Positions 25,049-35,634 of a DNA stretch of 45,115 bases are shown piece by piece. The DNA comes from Stereocaulon alpinum. Lineage: Eukaryota > Ascomycota > Lecanoromycetes > Lecanorales > Stereocaulaceae. The DNA lies in the NCBI GenBank assembly GCA_018257865.1, contig JAEUBA010000148.1:1-45115 (forward strand), in the 5' to 3' direction. Each line of letters begins with the position of its first letter. The stretch's first letter is position 1. The notes beneath the pieces are model-generated. The model ran no database searches. It was not told where the DNA came from and was given only the letters and a program-made list of their open reading frames with translations. The position numbers and the translations under genes were made by a program.

Positions 25049-26269
25049 TAGACTAGATATAATTTAATATTTCTTAGAAAGGTAATAGTAAGGCCCTATA
25101 GACGTTATTCTTTAGAGTTTTACTTACCTACTACTACCTCCCTCGCTGCTACTATAGTCCTATTAATAAATCTATATACTAAGGCTGCTATTTAGTAAGA
25201 GTTTAAGCTTAGTTTTACTAATAACGCTATTATACTTAGTAGCTATAATATTAGCCTATAGATACTACAGCGTATAAGGAAGAGCTGGAGGTAATATAGG
25301 GAGGTATATATACCTAGTAAGGACTGCGGTAGGAGGCCTAAGGCTTTAAACTATGTTCTAAAGGAAGAGTTTTTAGTATACTTAGAATAATATCCTATAG
25401 CCTATTTAGATAAGATAGCCTTCTTCCTTCTAGATAAGTTTAATATTTAAGTTAGTAAGACTATAATTTAAGAAGCCCTTACCCGCCTTAGTTAGTCTTA
25501 GAAAAAGTACTATAAAATTACTAAGGAGCGTAACTAAGAGCTCTAAGACTACTAGTTTACTAAGCTATCTAATTAGTAGGCTAATTAGCTTATATTTCTA
25601 AACGAGAGTACCGCTTATAAATATATAGGTAAGATTAATTCTATTCAGCTAGTACTTACTAATAGTACTTAGGGGATCGAAAATTTAGATAGGGACCCCT
25701 AGGAAGGATACCGTTAGTAATATAAAGCCTAATAAGGAGTAAGAGGTAAAGTCTATTACCTACCTTTATAATTAACGGCTATATTAACTAGATAATATAT
25801 TAGGGTTTAATTACTACCGCTATATTTAACGAATTCGTCTAAGATTAAGTCCTTTCTTACTATACGCTATACGTAAGCGGCGGTCCTAGGTCTATAATTA
25901 TTATAGATAATTATAAGATATACTAGAGTCCTAAGTTAAAAGATATATATTAATAAGTAGGCGTTTAACTTAAATATCTACCTCCCTATTCGCTAGATTT
26001 AAACCTTATTAAGATATCCTTTACTATTTTAAAAGCTTAGATAAGAAGATACTATAATATTACGGAGCTCTATTTAATAGATAATACCTACGGAGAGTTT
26101 CTAAACTTAGTAGTATAGGCTTAAGACGAATAGGCTAAGGTAGGTAATCTCTTCCGCTTAGTAGGGATCGAATATAAGGGCGTTAATAATATAGTTAGAT
26201 AGGTAGAGGAGTTAGATAAAGAAGAAGGAGCTTAGAAGCTTATAGTTTAGACTATATTAATTTATATCT

Positions 26270-28720
26270 CTCGCTAAGTCTCTAGCTGCGTCTTAAAATA
26301 CTCTAGATTACTAAGATTAGCTCTACTATATATATCCCCTTACTTATATAACCTTAGGTTATTATCCTAAGTCTTATCTTTATACGCTATTATCTTACTA
26401 GACGGAATTATATATCCCTACTTCTTAGAAGACTGCTAAGGCCTTACTAAATAAGGCCTTACTAAAAACCGCTATAGTAATAATAATAGTCGATTTCCTT
26501 AAACCTACCTCTTACGGCCCTATTTACTAATATTCCTAGTTAATTAACGACTAATCCTAGGCTTAATCCTAAGCTTACGCTATTACTCCTTATACTTATT
26601 ATTCTTCTAAGCCTATATAATATCCGTAGTATAGCCCTTATCTATTAGTATATCTAAAGCCTTCTTATATACGTCTATAAATTTAGGATACCTTATATAG
26701 AGCTACCTAATAAACTCAGCGAGCTCGCCTTCGATAGGACTACTATTTTAATAAGGGGGGAGATCTAGTAATACTATAACTAAGCGAGAGGATAAATAAG
26801 GGCGGCGAGTTATTATCTTAGCTATACCTCTAGCCTAAAGTTCTTAAATTAAATCTAAAGTTCTTATATCTCTAGGCGACTAGGGCCCTAACGTTAGTAG
26901 CTAAAAGCCTAGTAAAAAGCCTAGTAGAAAGCCTAGTAAAAAGCTATATCTATAGGGATAGAAAGGCGAAGGCTATAGCAGTCTAAACTACCCTCCTATA
27001 GTAAGATAAGTAGGTATAGGTAGCTTAGTAGTATACTATCTCTTCTCTTTATAAGCCTTATTCCTCTAAGTCTGCTATAGCTATATAAGTACTAACTTAG
27101 GCGACTAGTCGTTAGTAAGTCGACCTAAGGTATCTTTAAGGATAGCAGCTACCTATATCTTTAAAAGATTCGGAAGGAGGAGTAAGTACTCGCCCTTATA
27201 TAAATAGTAATAGTAGCCCGAATTCTTATATATAGAACTCTTATAAGCCTATTAATTATAAATATCCTATTATTTCTGCCTCTAAGGATCCTTAGTATTC
27301 GTCCTATCTATCTCCTTAAAAAGCCTATTAGTTAGGATATATATAGAGCCTCTTAATATTCCTAAAATCGTCGTCCTAGGCTTCTTTTTAGCTGCTTTAC
27401 CTATAATAGGGATCTCTCTAGTGCTATTATAAGCCTAATAGTATATAAGGTTAACTTATAGGCCCTTCTTCCCTTCCTCCTACTACGCCTAAAGCTCTTC
27501 TTTAACGCTTAACTAATTATACTATATTTTAGTAGTTATAGAGCGTCGATTTAGCCCTATAAGCTTCTTATAGAATAGCGTTACTTAGACTAAGACTTAG
27601 TAGTATACGTAGCCTCTCTCTATAGCCTATTAACTAGTAAAGTTATACTACTTCTAATATATAGGGGTAATTATAAGGTTATTACTACTATTAATAATAT
27701 AGTCCCGGAAGATCTAACTACGAATAGTCGAACTTTAGGTATCCTTCTCCTAGAATAACCTAACAGCAAGCTTATATTTAATAGCGACTAGTAACTTAGA
27801 CTTATTATTACTAATTTAGTAGACTAAAGCCTTTCCCTTCTTCTTTACTATAGAATTATAGGATTGCTAACTAGCTATAGTCTAAGACTATAAGATATTA
27901 ATATCCTTTAAAGTCTCCTTACTTTCCTAACTATTACTAAGAATACCCTCTCTATAAGATATATCCTTTCTAGCCTACGTCTACCTCCTATTCAGCTTAC
28001 TATTAACGCCTATAAATAGGCTTTTAGTCGAATAGCGTCTAAACTAGGGTTATAGGGTATTAAAATATATCTAAGTAGTTAATAACTAAGTCTTAGGCCT
28101 TACTTTATTAATATCCTTATCCTTAGCCTTATTTAGTAGATTATATCGAAATAAGGCTATAGACGTTTAAGACGGTATATCTAATACTAAATTAATTACC
28201 TTCTAGGCTTTAGCCCTAAGTAACTTTACTAAGGATAGTAATACTAAGGACGTTTAGCTTAAGGTAAAGAAGCTTAATAAAGGAAGTAGCAGTAGTAGTA
28301 TACTTAAGTAGAATATATTAGAAGTATAAAAAGATCTATTTATACTTAAAGAGAGGGCTTACTTAGTCGCTAGGGAAGCCTTTTTAGAGGCTTTCTTAGT
28401 AGTAGGCTTTAAAGCTTTACTACTCTTTTTTAGTAGTAGTAGACGCTCCTCAGCCTCCTTAAGCGCCTAGGGCGGCTTTAATACTAGACGACTAGGTTAA
28501 GGGGTAGGAGGCTTTAGAATTAGACGTCTAGGTATTTAAGGGGCGGGGGCGGCAGCAGTAGTAGTAGCAGTAGTAGTAGTAGCAGCAGTAGTAGTAGCAG
28601 TAGTAGGGGTAGGAGGCTTAAGAGTTAGACGGCGAGGCGTCTAGGCGATAGCAGGCTCCTTATTAATAGTAGAGTTCCTTTTAAAAGTACTAGAACGACG
28701 CTTTCTAGGGGGTATAGCGA
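26270..28720 (-). pseudogene. Second gene remnant of transposon copy 1, unknown product
   Basis: Read on the minus strand with mutated stops ignored, it starts near 28716 with a Pro/Arg/Lys-rich segment (IPPRKRRSSTFKRN; the first codon, ATA, probably replaces ATG). It then repeats the motif PRRL.LKPPTP about three times (near 28635, 28530 and 28490), separated by Thr/Ala runs encoded by a trinucleotide tract at about 28552-28612. A Lys/Ala-rich stretch follows (SSKALKPTTKKASKKAS). Further on are KKKPRTTILGIL and KNSGYYYYLYKGEY. I recognise no domain. The basic low-complexity start suggests a nuclear, DNA-associated protein. The second element copy carries the same gene, so it belongs to the family and is not a one-off capture. 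Confidence 0.55.
28552..28612. repeat. Trinucleotide (CAG/TAG-type) tract inside the transposon's second gene
   Basis: About 20 triplets of AGT and AGC. At the matching place in copy 2 (about 40498-40520) the tract is only about 7 triplets, so it has changed length between copies. Confidence 0.8.
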
Positions 28721-28836
28721 TAGTAATAGTAAGGTTTATAATCTATAAGCGTAGGGGAGGTAAAATACTATATATAAGGCGGTAAGTGCTTTATCTTTAC
28801 TATTTTAGGAAGATTATATAAGGACTACTATAGAGA

Positions 28837-28941
28837 TAACGTAGCGCTCGCCTAGTACCTCTTCTACCGCCTAAATTTAGTATGTAGTAGGGTACCCTAA
28901 AAGCGCGTTAGCGTCTCCGCCAATGGTTTCCGAATCTACGG
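28837..28941 (-). repeat. Right terminal inverted repeat of transposon copy 1
   Basis: Reverse complement of 24944-25048. It retains CCAATGG and GTATGTAG, unmutated, at the exact border with the next gene island. Confidence 0.85.
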
Positions 28942-29060
28942 TATTCATATCGAGTTGTATAAATCTGTATAAATCTATATATATATTATATACACCCCGA
29001 ACTTAGGATTGGGAATTGCCGTTCTGGGTCTGGAAAGGGAGCAGGGCCGCTCTAGAGGGA

Positions 29061-29144
29061 GTATCGAGGGAGCACGGGGGAGCAGCGAGGGAGCACGGGG
29101 GAGCATCGAGGGAGCAAGAGGGAGCACAGAGGGAGCAAGAATGG
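29061..29144 (+). repeat. 21-bp minisatellite, four units
   Basis: Four 21-bp copies of a GCATCGAGGGAGCACGGGGGA-like unit (period 21, shortened here to its core GAGGGAGCACGG). ORFs across it on both strands are repetitive by-products of the 21-bp period. It lies just inside the island border. Confidence 0.85.
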
Positions 29145-29707
29145 GCACTGTGGGGCAGTGCAAGGGCGCAGCAGGGGCGTAGCAGATGGGAGCCTGAACT
29201 GGCAGCCTGGTATCCGGCTATAGCTGCTCACATTGGTTTCTGTCAAGGCTATTGCCTAAGCATCCCTCCGATTGCTTAGACTCAGGCCCGCGCCTCGGCT
29301 GCCTAAATCAAAGCTTCGTGAGTATACAGATTTCTCATGAAATTCAGTATCCTTTCGCGCGTACCGTAAGAGGCCAAAACTGTTGGTTGAAGCTAGAAAA
29401 TTCTCCGGCCCTTCTCCCCTCGATTCGAAGATACACAAAGATTTCGACAAAATTTGATGTTTGAAACATTAGCCAAAAACGCGAAATGATAATATCTTGA
29501 AACACCTTGACAGCTCTGCTATATCTTCCGCTTCAATTCGGACGCCAATTACTATATGACCCGACTACTTTCGTGGAAAATGCTCTGTCCCAAGGGAATT
29601 GCCCTTCTCATCATAGCACACTCCACTGTAATGGTCACGTTTGTCGTTGTCACTTGCGTGATCGGCTTCCCTGATTCGCGATGTCTGTAGGTGAATTGCT
29701 GGTCATA
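29145..29707. other. Intergenic DNA without recognisable gene
   Basis: Normal composition, with only ORFs under 75 codons lacking family pattern. It probably holds the 3' region of the minus-strand gene that ends at 29708. Confidence 0.4.
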
Positions 29708-30138
29708 TCATAGGGAAAACACTTCCCTCATGGCTATTTCCGTAGTGCCATGCCCGAAGAAAGCGAGTGTAAGCGCATATGCGGCCACGAGCGACTGTCC
29801 TGATTCGTCGTTTTTGCCCCAGGAAGCATCGAGCAGTAGCAGCAGCGCATTTATCGTTGCCGTGAAACCACGCATCCCAGTAATATCTGGCTGTCTCGTC
29901 TTCTTCTTTGCGGACTCTAAGCTATCGCTCTCCCCCCGTGGTGGCATCGTCTGACAGCCAGCCACGATGATGTTGATCAGAATCATGGGTACTTGAACAA
30001 GGAACGACCTGCACCCCACGCACACCACAGACATAAAAATTGTGGTTTTCTTTATCATTGTACGAAGATGGTCACGCATCGCACTACTTACCAACGCCAC
30101 CCTACAAACCACACCAGTAGCAAAGCCAAGGCCGCCAT
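29708..30138 (-). CDS. Hypothetical small membrane protein, 115 aa, 2 exons
   Basis: Exon 1, 30138-30092, encodes MAALALLLVWFVGWRW. The 83-bp intron (30009-30091) has a strong GTAAGT donor and a TGCAG acceptor. Exon 2, 30008-29708, continues in frame (phase 2) with SFLVQVPMILINIIVAGCQ. Two hydrophobic segments at residues 1-14 and about 18-35 may form one signal anchor or a helical hairpin. The C-terminal half contains TINALLLLLDASWG and AAYALTLAFFGHG, again hydrophobic. I do not recognise the family. Reading without splicing gives a 134-residue ORF starting at 30112, which is an alternative. Further 5' exons cannot be excluded, because the frame is open upstream of the chosen ATG to about 30181. 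Confidence 0.4.
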
Positions 30139-31879
30139 GGCCACCACTATAGCTACCTCATGGCCACCCCTGGCAACCACACATATGTTAAAGCAAAATG
30201 GAGCATATCATGCATGGCTACCTACTCAGGAGGAAGCAATACTGACATTTCAATATTGTTTTCATTTATTCATGTTATCAGAATTGATAGAATCGTCGAT
30301 GACCAAGGGAAGCATGGCTACAAGGTCGCCTGTAGTTATGATAATGATTCTCCCATTTTCAAAAGAATGTATACCGATCTTATGGTTTTCGAGAGTATTA
30401 TTTCCAGATGCCGAAACCTTCCAGGTCTCAAGATCACCAAGGGGCATTGCCCGTGGGGCAGCATTTTCCCCCAACTTCAAAACAGAAGAAGTTCCATCAG
30501 TTCTATTTCCAACAGGCATAGAAGGACAAGTCGGAACCTCCTTTCGCAAAGACGAGTAAATCAGAATTACCTGAAATGTTTGTGCATATTCGAATGCGGC
30601 AGTCTCTTGTTAGGGGGCGTTGGATGTTGATTGAGGCTCCCCACTCTTCGTTCAATCGAACATGATGATCTGAGTAATGAGGAGGGAAATCAATGTTTAG
30701 ATCATGGAATTATCAAATCACCCTCCCTTCGTTCACCAGATCACCTCCCCACATCAACACTATCCTCATCACTATCCAACCACAATGTCGCAGATATCTT
30801 CCTTGCCAGCTCATCCCCATTGTCGATCGTATCTGGACCATTATGGCCACGCCACGTCCTGCATTCAGATAAGTTGACTTCTCTCCCCTGCAACTTTGGG
30901 TGAATAGCGAGCGAAACGCCGTACATGATAATTCGATACAAAGCAGAACCTGCTAGTACAGTTGACTATCACTGGGACATTCCGACGATCGTCAGAGGTT
31001 CACTTCCTAGTAGAAATCTTCAGCTCACAAAAGATGACCTCCACAAGAAAAGGTGGTCCCTAGAATATCACATGTATTGGACTTATTGCCCTCTTTGATC
31101 GAATCGGGCTTCAGGGGAGTTTCACCTTTCGATATCAGGCTTAGCCGGAGCCTTCCGTCCTTTCAAGAATTTCGATTAGCCAGCCACTATCACCAAACGC
31201 CAAAGCGCAGTGATAGCCTAACGGCCAAAAGATTCACGCCACTTCACCAAGAGTGGAAATGGCTGATCAACCAGACAGCTCATTGATTGGTGAAATTGCG
31301 CCACTCCTGTCTTACCAGGGCGAATTGAACAGAGATTGTATACTTTTGACTTCCACTTGATTTGACAGCGGGCGGCAGGAACGGCTGTTAGTTGACTCCT
31401 AGCGCATCTCATTACCTTTTCTGGCTTCATGGCTTACGTTGACAAAGGTGACGACCATGCTCACCTATCTCATTCGCTCTTCCTACGTGCCGCTGTGACA
31501 CCTAGAGAAGGACTGTACCGGATTCATGAACCATTCCGTCCGGCGTCCAATCACACGATCATGTGGTAAATCTCTTGGCCCTTGTTCAGCTCTGTTCCAC
31601 CAAGCCACTGCTCAAGAATGCTGTTTATCGCCAAGCAACACGATTTTGGCATTGACGCATTTCATCTTCGAAGTAGGCCAGATTTCGGACGTTTATAATG
31701 CTGTGGCAGATATGAAAAGCCGGTGGTTGAACGAATCTGAAATACCAGCTGCAGTTCTCTTGGTGTCCTCTTTCCGTAGGCAAGCTTTTCACTCTAAAAT
31801 CACCTGCCCTACCTATACTGCTTGTCATTTACCTGTTTGAGGCTACTTACGACCAAACCGTTTTTCAATCAAACCAAAC
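30139..31879. other. 1.7 kb with uncertain coding potential
   Basis: Two minus-strand segments look protein-like. 30941-30741 encodes LQGREVNLSECRTWRGHNGP and ends in an acidic stretch DSDEDSVDV, followed by a possible GTGATC donor. 30573-30262 encodes LKLGENAAPRAMPLGDLETW and ITTGDLVAMLPLVIDDS, preceded by a good TTTCAG acceptor. They could be exons of one gene, but I could not join them in frame. Plus-strand ORFs in the same place (up to 188 codons) show no family pattern and probably shadow the minus strand. Nothing is recognisable from 31000 to 31870, apart from the immediate upstream region of the secreted-protein gene. Confidence 0.35.
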
Positions 31880-32454
31880 ATGAAGTTCAGTCTTTTCGCC
31901 GCGGCGCTCTCTGCCATCCTCGCCCCCACCGGTCGTGCCCTTCCTAGCCCGGTTCCGTTGCAGCTCGAATTGTCTGTGGATATTCTTGAAAAGGCCCCAG
32001 ACACTCCTCCATTGGCATTGTTGGTATTCAAAAGTCCAGACCTGGGCTTCAACGGCCAGTACTACATAATCCATACGAAAGTCGACGGCACAGAATTCTT
32101 CATAAGTCAGTGGTCCCTTTCCATAGAAATCTAAAGCCACGTGTTCTACCCTTTCTCTGGCTCAGATCAATAAGAATCAAGTGATGTTAGAGTTCTCCTT
32201 GTCTCCTCTACACTGAACCTGTCAAGCGATAGTTTTACTGATATCTTTGGTGTATAGATCAGCCAACTGTTAATGTTGGGTCGATCACCGTGAACGGAAT
32301 CGCTATCTGTACGGTTTATGACACCGACGGCAAGTCCTATGTCTGTCCCTCCAAAGGGCCGCCCGATACTACCCCCATCGATCCGGCTGTGGTCATCGTG
32401 AATGGGAGTTGTGTACAGCTCCCTCAGAAAATGCCTGCCTATCTTGGCTTGTAA
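31880..32454 (+). CDS. Candidate small secreted protein, about 140 aa, 2 exons
   Basis: Exon 1, 31880-32105, begins MKFSLFAAALSAILAPTGRA, a clear signal peptide followed by a likely cleavage site near residue 20. The intron 32106-32257 (152 bp) has donor GTCAGT and acceptor TATAG. Exon 2, 32258-32454, continues in frame with QPTVNVGSITVNGIAIC and YDTDGKSYVCPSKGPP, and ends KMPAYLGL. The mature protein is about 120 residues with three cysteines and no known domain, a profile shared by many fungal secreted proteins of unknown role. The stop codon overlaps a perfect GTAAGT donor at 32451, so a third exon may replace the last residue. Two downstream segments (DAFTGFGKWSALSSQ near 32613, or one ending ALIPIASLLFA at 32680) are candidates, but I could not settle the acceptor. 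The unspliced 84-codon ORF is an alternative. Confidence 0.55.
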
Positions 32455-33712
32455 GTTCCTGCAAAGGACTTGCACAGTACTCGGATCTTGCTGCAAAACT
32501 GGGAGGTGTATGAGGAACGTCATCAACGATGCACAGAAAAGATGGAAGTCTTTCGGGTTCAGATTGAGAGATACAAAGTCTATAGCCATAGCAGTCCACG
32601 CTCATTTCAATAGATGCCTTCACGGGTTTCGGCAAATGGAGCGCGCTCTCATCCCAATAGCATCACTGCTATTTGCATAATTGTCTCTCTCTAATGCAGT
32701 GGACGAAACGGTGACAAAATGAAGCCATACAAAGTATTGGTGGGCCCCCTGCCTAGTAGTCCTTTAGACTCGTCTTCGCCAGCAGCTAGGTTACCGGCAG
32801 CTGGGAGATAAGCAGTCAACCTATTTAGAGAAAATTTTTGCGTATCTACTCGCTTACTGAGAAGTAAAGGTACACTGAACGTCTTACATATTGAAATATC
32901 AGTCTAATAATTCTATGAGTTTGGCAATGATATTGACGGTGCAATAAGAGAAATACGTAAGAAGGCTGCTTAATTATCTCGTAAAGCCTCATTTCGGATA
33001 CCTCCTGACTAAGTCATTTCCAATTAGAATGGCGTCAACATAGAAATTGATCTTCACCACTGGCTCCTTTGCTTGTACAGAGGCTGCAATGAAGAGAAGA
33101 CGAGCCTTTCAGGGTAACATCCCGTGCTCCACTTCAGGCTCGACACGTTAACAGGGGAGGATTTCTGACGATCCTAGCACCGGAGATGATAGCGACTACA
33201 TCGCCTGCTGCACTTCTCTCATGAATGGTCTATCGACGTCTGTTGACACGAACAACCGGCACGATGGCAGCTTTCGATGACTTCAGAATAATCTTTGCTG
33301 GCCTTACCGTTGCGTTTCACGACGATCATCAGCGCAGGTTACCGGGCAGCTTAGTCTTTGATATTGTCTGCCCAAGTTCCAAATATAGTGTGATTGGTGG
33401 CGCGTTGGATGGCGAAGTCGGTACGTTATTTTCAATAACAGCATCATTTGGGCGGATGAAACAGAGTCGGGTCTCCGCGAAATGATTTCGACTTCTAAGT
33501 TTTCTAGTGGTCGGGTTGAACGTCTAGACAGAATAACAATATTACAGTATTCGCGACGCTTTCCTGGTCTGCCAGTCCAGAACCATGCCTGGGTGCCGGA
33601 GAGATCGAAGGTATACTGTGTATTCGCCCCACATTCCTTTCATTGCTCGTGCCGTCACGTCTTCGTGGGGTCATCCTTTTGTGTTTCTTAGACCGGAAAA
33701 GTGGCCTCGCTT
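32455..33712. other. 1.26 kb without a recognisable gene
   Basis: Moderately AT-rich in places (32700-33020), with TA-rich patches suggesting mild mutation. A plus-strand ORF at 33225-33485 (86 codons; MVYRRLLTRTTGTMAAFDD) has no family pattern. The 5' part may contain the third exon of the secreted-protein gene, and the 3' end holds the terminator region of the minus-strand gene ending at 33713. Confidence 0.4.
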
Positions 33713-34735
33713 CTATACCGCCTCTTCCCAAACCATCCCATTGTCCACCAAGCAGCAAGCAGTAGAAGTATACGTCGAATTACATGAGCATCTCCACGCC
33801 TCACCGTCCCCATTCAGCATGACTCGTGTGCCACCCAGAAATAGCCCTCTCCCTCCAATTCCAGGCTGCGAGCTTTTCTTCCCTCCGACGATCAACGCCG
33901 TAATGGCGAGGCAGAGCGGGCTTGGGAAGACGGGATCGAGCCTATACCGCTGCGCTGTTGGGGAGTCCGGCTCCGTGCACTTGCATGTTTTGTCCGAGGT
34001 CCCGCAGGATGCTTGAGAGGTACACGTTTTCGAGAGACCGCAGGTGCCAGCGCTTTGGGTGCTTGCGTCGTAGGCTAGGTCGGGAATGCCGGGGGGTGCG
34101 GTGGGCTTTGCGGCGATGGAGGAGGGCCATGATTCTAGGCAGAGCTGCGAGCCGGAGGATCCGCATGTGTTTGGTCCGTCTGCTAAGGGATATGCTGGTA
34201 CGGTCTGCACGTTGGTTGTATCGGTGGTGCCGTCCTTAGTGACGACCGTTTCGAGTCGGATGGACCCGTCCCTTGTTTGAAAGATTCCCATCCGGACGGA
34301 GGGTTCAATCAGGATATTCCACATTTTGAGCTGTCTGACGCTTTGCCGTTTAGGCGTCATCTCGGGTGGATCGCTGCAGTAGCAATTAATCCAGCAGTGG
34401 AAACGGATCGCGGCTGAGATCGGTAGGTTATCCCAGGTCCAGTCTTTGCGTGGTGTCATTTCATCTGAGAACCAGACTTCTCGTTCTCCGTTAGGGCCGT
34501 TGTAACAGTACCCGCCAGCATTAGCTGAACTGAATCAGGAGCGAAGAACACCATTAGTGAATTTTTGCAGAAAGTAGTGTGAGAAGGTGGTTTTCTGAAT
34601 CTAGTTTAATTGCAATTGGGACTACTTACAGAAATCCACCAGATTGGTAGACGGCGCAGAATGAATTGAGACCCCGATAGCTTGAATGGCCCATGACTTG
34701 AGGAGAGAAATCTGCAGTGGTGCCTTATCCGCCAT
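33713..34735 (-). CDS. Cysteine-rich candidate secreted protein, start region altered by fusion, about 305 aa
   Basis: Exons 34735-34630 and 34524-33713. The 105-bp intron (34525-34629) has donor GTAAGT and acceptor TTCAG and keeps phase 1. The body contains NAGGYCYNGPNGEREVWFSD, RFHCWINCYCSDPPEMT, then CGLSKTCTSQASCGTSDKTC, and ends CSCNSTYTSTACCLVDNGMV, with about 20 cysteines. I recall this pattern from uncharacterised secreted proteins of ascomycetes. The expected N-terminus (.QISLLKSWAIQAIGVSIHSA, signal-peptide-like) has CTG at 34717-34715 where ATG would be expected. That CTG is also the Leu of the glutamine-synthetase sequence read from upstream. The nearest in-frame ATG, 34735, comes from the synthetase side and would add six residues (MADKAP) before the signal segment. 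The ORF is otherwise intact, so expression from 34735 is possible but unproven. Confidence 0.6.
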
Positions 34736-35634
34736 CTGCTTGATCTCGCCAAATTCAAGTGCCTGGAATCATCATCAGCACTCATCTTAACGATTCTTAC
34801 AAACTCCGCCAATCTTACAGCTTCAAATACGCCCGGTCCACTTTCTGTGTGCCATCCCTCAATGCCACAATTGAATCTCTCGCAGGTATCGTATATACCA
34901 TAGTAATAATCTTGATTGTGTACCGGTCTTGTCAAGCTATAGCCGAACATGCCTTCCGTGAGAGGTGGCAACGGATTGACAGGATTCTCTTGGAGAAACC
35001 TTGCTGCCGAAGAAGGACCTTGCTGTGAAGCGTCCGATTTCGATGGTGTCCGGAATTGGAAAAATTCATACTCAGCTAAAGCCCACGGATCAGCATAAAT
35101 TTCGGATCAGAGAGCAGGAGATCTTGTTCACCACCTGCTCCCCCCCCCCACCCCATACAGAACATGCTCACCTCCAGCCATGGCCCCCATCCCCTTCTCC
35201 TCGAGTTTTCCACAGACCGTCTTCAAAAGCTCTCTCGAGCAAGCGCTCACGGGTTTTCCAGTATCTGGGTCCGTGAAGCTGATAAGAAAGAACGGAACAT
35301 CATTTTCCCACGGTATCCTCCTAAAGCTGCTCAAATCCGGCACAGCAATGATATCCCTATACCCGTTTTCCGCATTTGAGATCTTGAGCTCCTTGTAGTA
35401 TGTTTGATCGTGCATGTCTCAACCGAAGACCACAGAGCAGAACCCGAAACCAGACTCGGCAATGGAGAGGAACTTCTTTTTTGACATCAATTTGCCGCGT
35501 AGAATACCATCAATGTCGACGCCCGCGACCTTGACCTTTGTGTCGTGTTCGAGGATTTGAGGGAGGGTTTCCAGGGTCAATTTCTGAGGATGGGAGGAGG
35601 TTGGTACCGCGAAAATCTGCTTGGCTGCGTCCAT
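34718..35634 (-). pseudogene. Truncated glutamine-synthetase-like gene (5' half only), with a premature stop
   Basis: Exons 35634-35172, 35075-34819 and 34762-34718 (then fused); introns of 96 and 56 bp keep frame. Residues 1 to about 256 match the N-terminal half of the fungal glutamine-synthetase-like family: VKVAGVDIDGILRGKLMSKK, ESGFGFCSVVFG, PDLSSFRRIPWENDVPFFL, AMAG then AEYEFFQFRTPS, EGMFGYSLTRPVHNQDYYYG and GWHTESGPGVFEA. Intact members are about 450-480 aa and continue with nucleotide- and glutamate-binding sequence; here homology stops after MADKAPL. Codon 72 is TGA (35421-35419) where the family has Trp in FGWDMHD, and frame continues on both sides, so it is a simple nonsense change. 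No active enzyme is possible. The repeat header lies only about 230 bp upstream. Confidence 0.85.

Larger units (their letters stand above)
24944..28941 (+). mobile_element. 4.0-kb Tc1/mariner-superfamily DNA transposon, copy 1, two opposed gene remnants
   Basis: Terminal inverted repeats of about 105 bp (24944-25048 and 28837-28941) begin CCGTAGATTCGGAAAC and are flanked by TA (24942-24943 and 28942-28943). Plus-strand transposase remnant: about 25180-26260. It shows IFLNES (FLDES changed D to N), DNYKIY for the second catalytic Asp, then YLPPYSPDLNLIKISF, where the usual NPIE has become NLIK. So two of the three acidic catalytic residues are lost, both by G-to-A type change. A second gene remnant on the minus strand, about 28720-26270, begins with a basic stretch (PPRKRRSSTFKRN). 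It is not a transposase I recognise. The element is about twice the size of a typical fungal Tc1/mariner element. Confidence 0.88.

Noticed and set aside
28975..29279. Overlapping ORFs on both strands (62-87 codons)
   Set aside because: The 21-bp minisatellite keeps all frames open; the peptides are simple repeats.
29993..30559. Plus-strand ORF of 188 codons
   Set aside because: It overlaps minus-strand segments with better splice signals and hydrophobic pattern; composition of the plus-strand peptide shows no domain. Not fully excluded.
33010..33100. Minus-strand phrase FYVDAILIGND resembling a Copia reverse-transcriptase YVDD box
   Set aside because: The second Asp is absent, flanking sequence has no reverse-transcriptase pattern, and no other retroelement part is nearby.
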